From the IMG/VR virus record IMGVR_UViG_3300023248_000001, positions 1 to 34,799 of that record: a DNA stretch of 34,799 nt; one strand, 5' to 3'. Each line of letters opens with the position of its first letter. The stretch's first letter is position 1. Source of the stretch: a virus. The notes under the pieces are model-generated. The model was not told the origin of the DNA and ran no database searches. It saw only the letters and a program-made list of their open reading frames with translations. Both the position numbers and the translations under genes were made by a program. Shown piece by piece: positions 29,294 through 34,799 of this stretch.

Positions 29294-29578
29294 ATGAAAG
29301 ATGGTTATAAAAGGATAGTAGATAACAAGATACGTGGTGCTTATGGATATATTGATGAAAAGAATAAAGTTATTGCTATTAACAAAGAGAGGCATTATAA
29401 GAATGTTAAAACACCTACCCCAATAAAAGATAGAACTATTATTAATACTATTGTTCACGAAGAAAACCACGCTTCTCACCCAAAGATGAATGAAAAAGAT
29501 TTAAGAGAAAAGACAAGAAGAGATGTAGAAAGAATGTCTAGTGGAGAAAAAAATAAACTTTATAAAAGATATAAATAA
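29294..29578 (+). CDS. Second small protein with HEENH motif
   Basis: 94 aa. IVHEENHASHPKMNEKDLRE contains H55-E56-x2-H59 and then H62, which could be a further ligand. Basic overall. Its tandem position next to the 147-aa HEAYH protein suggests duplication or a two-subunit metal enzyme. No known family is claimed. Confidence 0.6.
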   Translation: MKDGYKRIVDNKIRGAYGYIDEKNKVIAINKERHYKNVKTPTPIKDRTIINTIVHEENHASHPKMNEKDLREKTRRDVERMSSGEKNKLYKRYK

Positions 29579-29579
29579 A

Positions 29580-29609
29580 ATGGGTTGTAAAATTAAAAAG
29601 AAAAAATAA
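29580..29609 (+). CDS. Lys-rich micro-ORF (9 aa), tentative
   Basis: ATG directly after the preceding stop (TAAAATG), TAA 1 nt before the next ATG. Encodes MGCKIKKKK. It shares the Lys tract plus single Cys with the 12-aa frame at 30080. Possibly translated through reinitiation; no protein evidence. Confidence 0.3.
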   Translation: MGCKIKKKK

Positions 29610-29610
29610 T

Positions 29611-29766
29611 ATGTTAAGTAAAAACGTAGGTAAAAATATTAAAGAATTAATCGCTGATAATAAAAAGAAAGGTAAATCTAAGGGTGCTAATGGTAAAGCA
29701 AAACAAATGAAGCAAATTATTGCTATCAGTCTTAATGCCGCTGGTAAGAGTAAAAAAAGCAAATAA
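29611..29766 (+). CDS. Small basic protein, DUF6496-like (51 aa)
   Basis: Lys-rich N-terminus (MLSKNVGKNIKELIADNKKK) and C-terminal GKAKQMKQIIAISLNAAGKS, which resembles the KQAIAIALSEAGKSKK core that I associate with DUF6496 proteins of phages. These are small, basic and of unknown role, often near terminase genes. It ends just before the 313-nt structured block. Confidence 0.62.
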   Translation: MLSKNVGKNIKELIADNKKKGKSKGANGKAKQMKQIIAISLNAAGKSKKSK

Positions 29767-30079
29767 TAACTTTGGTATAGAAAAATCAAACAGCATCGTG
29801 GTAAGAAGCTTCCGATGTAAAATAGAAGTGTCTTGAGCTGAATAGTCAATGTTCGCTTCCCTCTGAGTGCCAATTATAATTAGTTGGTAGCCAGAAGCGA
29901 AATGAACGGGACTGCTATGTAAGGCTCGCCCGAAAGGGTCAACTCATTTAGGCATATTGGCTGAGGTAGACCGGTATGTGAAAGTGACTTCTGTTTGTGT
30001 CATAATCATATATCCGTCTTCCTAAGCTAATAACAGAGGTAGATAGTCCCGTTGTGTCTAATAGTTAATTTAAATAAAT
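29767..30079 (+). ncRNA. Multi-helix non-coding block upstream of terminase
   Basis: 313 nt without a plausible gene. Helices: CATCG/CGATG (29794-29798/29813-29817); TTCGCTTC/GAAGCGAA (29852-29859/29894-29901, 8 bp); inside it TGCCAA/TTGGTA (29868-29873/29884-29889); CCC-GAAA-GGG (29929-29938), a stable tetraloop; and long-range AACGGGACT/AGTCCCGTT (29905-29913/30045-30053, 9 bp). This fits a large phage RNA. The place just before the small terminase is also where pac or cos sites occur, so it may be a packaging site, or both. No match to a named RNA is claimed. Confidence 0.62.
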
Positions 30080-30118
30080 ATGGCTAAGATGAAAAAAAAG
30101 AAAAGTAGTTGTAAATAA
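30080..30118 (+). CDS. Lys-rich micro-ORF (12 aa), tentative
   Basis: MAKMKKKKSSCK, ATG after an AT-rich leader, TAA 1 nt before the terminase small subunit start. Like the 9-aa frame at 29580 it has a Lys tract and one Cys. The two flank the structured block. Unknown. Confidence 0.33.
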   Translation: MAKMKKKKSSCK

Positions 30119-30119
30119 T

Positions 30120-30494
30120 ATGGCAGAAAACTGGATTGAAGCTATGATAGAAAGAGAAGCATTACCTAAATCCGCTAGACAGGAAACAGTAGCGGAATTT
30201 TGTAGTAAATGGAGTATAACTGAAAGCACTTATTATTATCAAAGCTCAAAGCCAGATAATTGGAAAAAGACATTAGAAATTAGTTTAATGTCTGCTAAAA
30301 AAGAATGTCCAGAAATACTAAAGGTATTAGGAGAAAAAGCTAAAGCAGGAGATACAAAAGCTATTGATATGTATTTGAATTATATTGTTCAATTAGCTAA
30401 GAATTTAGATATTAAATCTGACGGTAAAGAATTACAACCAGTTCTAGTTAAATTTATTAATGATGAAACAGACAGAAATACAAATACCGATTGA
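30120..30494 (+). CDS. Terminase small subunit-like protein
   Basis: 124 aa. The N-terminal helical part carries an HTH-like segment (TVAEFCSKWSITESTYYYQS, about 23-42), as in small terminases that recognise pac/cos DNA; the C-terminal helices (LKVLGEKAKAGDTKAIDMYL) provide oligomerisation. It ends with TGA and overlaps the large subunit by 35 nt, the normal small-large order. Confidence 0.75.
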   Translation: MAENWIEAMIEREALPKSARQETVAEFCSKWSITESTYYYQSSKPDNWKKTLEISLMSAKKECPEILKVLGEKAKAGDTKAIDMYLNYIVQLAKNLDIKSDGKELQPVLVKFINDETDRNTNTD

Positions 30495-31668
30495 ATTTAA
30501 AAGACTTTTTGATTCTGATTGGAGAGAGGCTGCAGTTTATGGTGGTCGTTATTCCTTAAAATCTCATACCGTTGCCAGAATACTTTTGATAAGAGCTAGA
30601 CAGAGTAAAATAAGAGTAGCTTGCTTCCGAGAATTTCAAAACTCTATTGTCGATTCTTCATATCAATTATTAAAAAATTTAATCGATCAATACGGACTAA
30701 CAGATTTTAGGATTACTAATACATCAATTATAAATACAGTTAATGGTTCTGACTTTATCTTTAATGGATTACACAATAACGAGCAGAGCATTAAGTCCAC
30801 AGAGGGTATAGATATAGCGTGGGTAGAAGAAGCACAAACAGTTTCTAACACCTCTTTAGAAGTTTTAACACCGACAGTTCGTAAACCAGGTTCACAGTTA
30901 ATTTACACATATAATAGATTACTAGAAGATGACCCAGTTCATCATAGATTAGTTTTAGAAGGTCGCCCCAACACACTTATAATCAATGTCAATTATGATA
31001 TTGCTTTAAAGTATGGAATGATGCCAGAAGTTATTAGGTTAGAAATGGAAGATGACAAAGAGAAAAGACCCTCTTTGTATAAACACAAATGGTTAGGAGA
31101 ACCGAGCAGTTCAGAACGAAAGATTTATAAAGACTGGGCTATATTAGAAGAACTACCACACGAAGCAAGACTTGAAAGATATGGATTAGACTTTGGTTAT
31201 ACTAATGACCCAACTGCTATTGTCGGAATATACAGATATAATGGAGGCTTTATTTTAGATGAAGTTACTTATCAAAAAGGATTAAGTAATAAACAGATAT
31301 CAGACATTTTAAATAACATAGATAAGGCCTTAGTAATAGCTGATTCGGCAGAGCCTAAAAGCATAGATGAAATTAAAGGATATGGAATAAATATATTACC
31401 TTGTGTTAAAGGGAAAGATAGCATTAATCAAGGTATTCAATATGTTCAAGACCAAAAGATTAGTATAACAAAACGAAGTTCTAATCTAATACAAGAATAT
31501 AATCGTTATTTGTGGCAGGTTGATAAACTAGATAAAATTATAAATGTTCCAGAAGGTGGATTTGACCATTGTATGGATGCCATAAGATACGGATTCTCTT
31601 CATATAGACCGCAAGTAATAAATAACTTTACAGGAAGTCTTGGACAAGCAAGACAAATTATAAGATAA
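30460..31668 (+). CDS. Terminase large subunit
   Basis: 402 aa. The ATPase: Walker A-like VYGGRYSLKSHTVA (about 27-39), Walker B IDIAWVEEAQ (117-126). The RNase H-like nuclease: GLDFGYTNDPTA with D244, IADSAEPKS with D295, and FDHCMDAIRYG with D373. This is the Terminase_3/PBSX-type enzyme that packages DNA into the prohead and cuts it. The start is the ATG at 30460 (or 30463), inside the small-subunit gene. Confidence 0.93.
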   Translation: MMKQTEIQIPIEFKRLFDSDWREAAVYGGRYSLKSHTVARILLIRARQSKIRVACFREFQNSIVDSSYQLLKNLIDQYGLTDFRITNTSIINTVNGSDFIFNGLHNNEQSIKSTEGIDIAWVEEAQTVSNTSLEVLTPTVRKPGSQLIYTYNRLLEDDPVHHRLVLEGRPNTLIINVNYDIALKYGMMPEVIRLEMEDDKEKRPSLYKHKWLGEPSSSERKIYKDWAILEELPHEARLERYGLDFGYTNDPTAIVGIYRYNGGFILDEVTYQKGLSNKQISDILNNIDKALVIADSAEPKSIDEIKGYGINILPCVKGKDSINQGIQYVQDQKISITKRSSNLIQEYNRYLWQVDKLDKIINVPEGGFDHCMDAIRYGFSSYRPQVINNFTGSLGQARQIIR

Positions 31669-31669
31669 T

Positions 31670-33400
31670 ATGGAACTTAAGAAAAAAATTAGCACAATTG
31701 TTCAAGAAGAAGTAAAAGATTATAAAGAAAAGTCTTTTCCTATTGATGGCGGTTATTTCTCCCAATTTAACACAATTAGACGTATTAATCTTTACATTAA
31801 TAATCAATACTTAGAACGTGATGCTGAACGTGAGGGATTAATCTTCTGGAATATATCAAATAGTCGTGTTATTCACTTCGCTAAGAATATTGACCTTGAT
31901 ACTAAGGACTTAATGCCATACGGAAAAGGAGAAACTAATTATTGGCAGTCCTGGATACTTAAGTTAAAGTTTAAGAAATGGTTAAAAGATAATCATTTCT
32001 CTCTTTTGCTTAATGACTTAAGCGAAGGTGTATCTACTTATGGTTCTATTGTTTGGAAGAAATATACCGACCCTAAAACAAAAGAAGTTAAGTTAATTGA
32101 ATCTGATTTACGTCGTCTTGCTTTTAAGCAAACATTAAGAACAGTTAGGGACGGGAATATTGTTGAGATGCACTATCTAACTGAAACAGAGATACGAGAA
32201 AAGGAAGGGGCTTGGGATAATATTGATTTAATCCTTAAGAATGCTAAACGTGGAGAAGGTAAAGACCAAGATACCAATGAAAATGCTTTGTATGAAGTTT
32301 GGGAGCGTGTTGGAGAAGTAATGGATACAAATAATAAAATCCATTTTACACACTATATCGGTGCTGGATATGGAGATAAAGAAGTTATTGCTTTTGAAGA
32401 TGAAATTAAAAGAGAACAGAATCCTTATTATGATTTTCATATTGGGAGATATCGTGGTCGTTGGTTGAGAGTTGGTAATGTTGAACGTTTATTCTCATTA
32501 CAGGAACGAGCCAACACAGTAGTTAATCAGAACGCTGAATCTACTGCTATCGCTTCATTACTTTTAATGCGTAGTGCTGACCCAAATACTTATGGAAACA
32601 TTCTACAAGGTGCTATAAGCGGTCAGATAATCAATTCTACTGACTTACAACAGATAGGAATAGATAACAGAGCATTTAATGTTCTTTTAACAGAACTCGA
32701 GAAGATAGAACAGCAAGCAGATACTCTTTGCTTTACTCCCGCTATCGTAACCGGAGAGAAACTCCCTTCCTCAACTCCTTTTAGGGGTATGACTGTAATG
32801 AGTAATGCCGCTAAGTCTGTTTTTGATTACATTAAACAGAGCATAGGAGAAACAGTATCAAATCTTTTAACAGAAGAAATACTCCCAAGCGTTGTTAAGA
32901 AATGGAATCGTGGAGATATGATTGATATGATTGATGATATAAAGGATATCAAGTTGTTTGATGAAACTGTCGTCAAAGCAAAACAAATGGAAGTTCTTAA
33001 ACATAACCTTGATTTAGGAATTGTAACTAGCCAAGAAGAACTAGACAATATCTCTCAAGAAGTTAAATCAATTATTGAAAAGAATGGGAGAAAAATAGAA
33101 ATACCAAAAGGATTCTTTAACTTTGATTATGGTATTTCCTTAAATGTAGTTGGAGAAGCAGTTGATAAAGCTCAACAGAATGATGTTTACTCCCAGATTA
33201 TCCCAATGATAGCCGCTAATCCAGCAATTAAGAACGACCCTTACTTTAGACAATGGGTAGAGAACAACGGTATCACTCCAACAACAATGACAGTTGAAGA
33301 ACTTAACAAACAGGTTGAACAGTTAAAAGGAAGTGCTACTGGTATGACACCACCAACTCCAGCTCCTCAAGATAAATTAATGGCACAAGTTAATCAATAA
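31670..33400 (+). CDS. Portal protein
   Basis: 576 aa, 1 nt after terminase. Portal-like features: a helical N-terminal region, a central DRDGNIVEMHYL-type stem segment (VRDGNIVEMHYLTETEIREK), GRYRGRWLRVGNVERLFSLQ, and a long C-terminal helix region with ASLLLMRSADPNT and a Gln/Pro-rich tail. Size and order (terminase, portal, scaffold, capsid) support it. It forms the dodecameric ring through which DNA passes. Family is not fixed. Confidence 0.85.
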   Translation: MELKKKISTIVQEEVKDYKEKSFPIDGGYFSQFNTIRRINLYINNQYLERDAEREGLIFWNISNSRVIHFAKNIDLDTKDLMPYGKGETNYWQSWILKLKFKKWLKDNHFSLLLNDLSEGVSTYGSIVWKKYTDPKTKEVKLIESDLRRLAFKQTLRTVRDGNIVEMHYLTETEIREKEGAWDNIDLILKNAKRGEGKDQDTNENALYEVWERVGEVMDTNNKIHFTHYIGAGYGDKEVIAFEDEIKREQNPYYDFHIGRYRGRWLRVGNVERLFSLQERANTVVNQNAESTAIASLLLMRSADPNTYGNILQGAISGQIINSTDLQQIGIDNRAFNVLLTELEKIEQQADTLCFTPAIVTGEKLPSSTPFRGMTVMSNAAKSVFDYIKQSIGETVSNLLTEEILPSVVKKWNRGDMIDMIDDIKDIKLFDETVVKAKQMEVLKHNLDLGIVTSQEELDNISQEVKSIIEKNGRKIEIPKGFFNFDYGISLNVVGEAVDKAQQNDVYSQIIPMIAANPAIKNDPYFRQWVENNGITPTTMTVEELNKQVEQLKGSATGMTPPTPAPQDKLMAQVNQ

Positions 33401-33402
33401 AT

Positions 33403-33645
33403 ATGAATCTAAACATTAAGGCAACAATGGCGACTGGTGGTTGGCAGGAAATACGCCAGATGTTAGAAAATAAAAAGAACGGATTAAGACTTCCTAAGAA
33501 TGTAAACAAGAACAAGGATTATAAGAATATAGCGATAGAAACTTTAGGGAAGGCTTATGCGGTTAGGATAATTGATAGATGGTTAAAAGAACTTGATGGA
33601 ATAAATAATGTTAAACAAGGAGAAGTAAAGAAAAGGCTCATTTAA
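33403..33645 (+). CDS. Small basic protein after portal (80 aa)
   Basis: MNLNIKATMATGGWQEIRQM, then IAIETLGKAYAVRIIDRWLK, a helical basic protein. No family is recognised. Directly precedes the tRNA-Trp-like element. Confidence 0.6.
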   Translation: MNLNIKATMATGGWQEIRQMLENKKNGLRLPKNVNKNKDYKNIAIETLGKAYAVRIIDRWLKELDGINNVKQGEVKKRLI

Positions 33646-33659
33646 AATCTGCGTAGATA

Positions 33660-33729
33660 ACGATAGACTTCGGAAGTAATGAGGTTTCCAAAACCTTATA
33701 AGGGTGTCCGGCACACTCCTATCGTGCCA
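33660..33729 (+). tRNA. tRNA-Trp-like (anticodon CCA) with encoded CCA and minimal D-arm
   Basis: Acceptor ACGATAG/CTATCGT (33660-33666/33719-33725, 7 bp perfect), G73 at 33726, and CCA at 33727-33729. Anticodon arm GAGGT-TTCCAAA-ACCTT (33681-33697) has a 5-bp stem (one G-T), U33 and anticodon CCA (33688-33690). Variable loop ATAA, then T-arm GGGTG-TCCGGCA-CACTC (33702-33718). The D region is only 14 nt (33667-33680), folding as ACTT-CGG-AAGT. G73 is the usual tRNA-Trp discriminator. The T-loop lacks the usual TTCRA, so charging and decoding are uncertain. Confidence 0.6.
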
Positions 33730-33760
33730 ATCTCACTAAAGAGAATAAAAAGTTTAAATT

Positions 33761-33776
33761 ACAGGACTAAACCTGT
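33761..33776 (+). terminator. Hairpin after tRNA-like element, before scaffold gene
   Basis: ACAGG (33761-33765) and CCTGT (33772-33776) pair around ACTAAA, flanked by TTTAAA on both sides, which could extend the stem. A weak terminator or a processing signal; it lies 32 nt upstream of the scaffold-like gene, and reading on into the capsid gene must remain possible. Confidence 0.4.
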
Positions 33777-33807
33777 TTAAAAAATGTTTTAAAATAGACA
33801 AAACTAT

Positions 33808-34374
33808 ATGTCAAATGAAATCGAAGACATCTTAGAAGATGAAGAGGAAACAATAGAGGAAACTCCGATTGTTGAAACTAAATCTGAAAAGAAAAAACTT
33901 GACCTGTCATTTATGGATAAGCCAGCAGACGAATGGACAACTGATGACGCAGACGCTGCGAAAAAGTATGCCCTAACTCTAAAGGCCCAAAAAGAACACT
34001 TCAAGGCAAAAGCTACCGCTAAGGTAGAAGAACCTAATAAACTAAAACAAGAAACACCTAACCTTACAAATGTTTCCGAAGAGATTGACATTCGGTTTAT
34101 GAAGAGAGATGGAATATCTGATGAAGATATTGAACAACTTAAATTCATTCAAGCTGGAATTAAAGCTCAAGGAAAAGATGTGTCTTTAATGGAAGCACAA
34201 ACTAACCCATTATATCAGGCATATCAAGAGAACAAAAAACTACAAGCAAGGAGAGAGAGCGCACAGATTATTTCAAGTGGACAACCTTTAAATAGCGAAG
34301 GGAAACCTTTAACAGATGAAGAGTTTGAAGCTGTTAGAAAGGCTGACGCTGATGCTGTCCTTGCTAAGATGTAA
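33808..34374 (+). CDS. Scaffold-like protein (188 aa)
   Basis: Strongly acidic N-terminus (EDILEDEEETIEETPIVETK), Lys-rich middle and helical C-terminal half (DGISDEDIEQLKFIQAGIKA; EENKKLQARRESAQIISSG). No enzyme motif. The acidic and helical make-up, the length, and position between portal and capsid are typical of scaffolding proteins, which guide coat assembly and then leave the head. Confidence 0.72.
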   Translation: MSNEIEDILEDEEETIEETPIVETKSEKKKLDLSFMDKPADEWTTDDADAAKKYALTLKAQKEHFKAKATAKVEEPNKLKQETPNLTNVSEEIDIRFMKRDGISDEDIEQLKFIQAGIKAQGKDVSLMEAQTNPLYQAYQENKKLQARRESAQIISSGQPLNSEGKPLTDEEFEAVRKADADAVLAKM

Positions 34375-34410
34375 AAAAAATGTAAACGCTAGGTGCTCTT
34401 TTAAAACATT

Positions 34411-34799
34411 ATGGGAGCTTTCCCAGCCGATGTAATGACCCCAACCAATCTTGCGGCATTCATCAACAAAATTTGGTCACCAAGAATTAACAACTTTGCT
34501 AAAGAAAAACAACACGCAGCTCGTTTCTTCACTAATCGTTCTGATGAATTAGCAGCTGGTGGCGACACTCTATATACTGGCACAATGGCAGAAATGAGTG
34601 CTAACACTCGTGCTTATACAAGTTCTCCTTTAACAACTGTTGTATTAAACGCACAAACAGACGCTAATGTCACTTTGACAATTAACACCTGGAAGGAAGT
34701 TTCCTTCGCTATCTCTGACGGAGAAGCTGCTGTATTCTTACGTTCTCGCTACACACAGGAGAAGTATGCTAAGAATGCTGCTTACACCGCTGCTATGAC
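34411..34799 (+). CDS. Major capsid protein, N-terminal part (split by contig ends)
   Basis: The start ATG at 34411 follows the leader CTTTTAAAACATT, AT-rich and without Shine-Dalgarno, as for most genes here. The N-terminus reads MGAFPADVMTPTNLAAFINK. The frame runs off the window and continues in frame at base 118 to the stop at 634. It lies 36 nt after the scaffold-like gene, the usual scaffold-coat order. The protein would form the procapsid shell on the scaffold encoded upstream. Confidence 0.86.
   Translation, partial: MGAFPADVMTPTNLAAFINKIWSPRINNFAKEKQHAARFFTNRSDELAAGGDTLYTGTMAEMSANTRAYTSSPLTTVVLNAQTDANVTLTINTWKEVSFAISDGEAAVFLRSRYTQEKYAKNAAYTAAM
34683..34799. repeat. 117-bp terminal direct repeat (right copy)
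   Basis: Identical to bases 1-117. It carries codons of the major capsid gene that starts at 34411 and continues at base 118 of the window. It indicates circular topology of the contig. Confidence 0.97.

Noticed and set aside
29538-29873. 111-aa hydrophobic minus-strand frame
   Set aside because: Leu/Phe-rich product arises from Lys-rich plus-strand genes and crosses into the structured block; no leader.
29767-30079. Group I intron in the block before terminase
   Set aside because: AGATAGTCCC resembles the S element of a P7 helix, but the matching Q/R core and flanking interrupted exon are not evident; left as unassigned RNA.
33804-34148. 114-aa minus-strand frame opposite the scaffold-like gene
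   Set aside because: Ser-rich product caused by the Glu/Asp codons of the sense gene; no start context.

Overview
This window is a complete or near-complete genome of a tailed phage (Caudoviricetes, probably short-tailed). Its first and last 117 bases are identical, so it is a circular or terminally redundant contig of about 34.68 kb, and the cut falls inside the major capsid gene. The DNA is AT-rich. Genes are packed end to end, and most start codons follow an AT-rich stretch such as AATAAT-ATG with no Shine-Dalgarno sequence. Some promoters look sigma-70-like (TTGACA, TATAAT). TGA works as a stop (for example at 16823-16825), so the code looks standard for stops. A non-SD host that uses sigma-70-type promoters is suggested; candidate-phyla (Patescibacteria-like) bacteria fit, but this is inference.

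Layout. Plus strand, late module, running from about 28.6 kb through the contig ends to 17.4 kb: a small protein, two HExxH zincin-like proteins, Lys-rich microproteins, a 313-nt structured non-coding block, small and large terminase, portal, a tRNA-Trp-like element, scaffold-like protein, major capsid protein (split by the contig ends), a glycosyltransferase, a methyltransferase, a head-tail adaptor, a collagen-like tail fibre, a LamG-like protein, a lysis cluster of small membrane proteins plus a C39-like endolysin, tail proteins, two large ejection-type proteins (one with a lysozyme-like domain), an ATP-grasp enzyme and an HEIIE-motif protein. Minus strand, early module, running from 28.55 down to 17.43 kb: about 30 mostly small genes, among them Zn-ribbon proteins, a winged-helix-like protein, an SSB-like protein, NinG, a secreted lysozyme-like protein, a MazG-like protein, a calcineurin-like phosphoesterase and a protein carrying 25 copies of a tetrapeptide. 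The two modules diverge at about 28.55-28.69 kb and converge on a terminator at about 17.4 kb.

No DNA polymerase, helicase, primase, integrase or repressor is recognisable, so the phage probably borrows host replication and is probably lytic. The most unusual trait is the number of structured non-coding elements: a tRNA-Trp-like cloverleaf with encoded CCA and a minimal D-arm, a second tRNA-like fold with the same anticodon-loop core, a tRNA-Leu-like gene with a roughly 55-nt insertion, two rod-shaped RNAs of about 110-140 nt, a multi-helix block upstream of terminase, and switch-like hairpins after the capsid gene.
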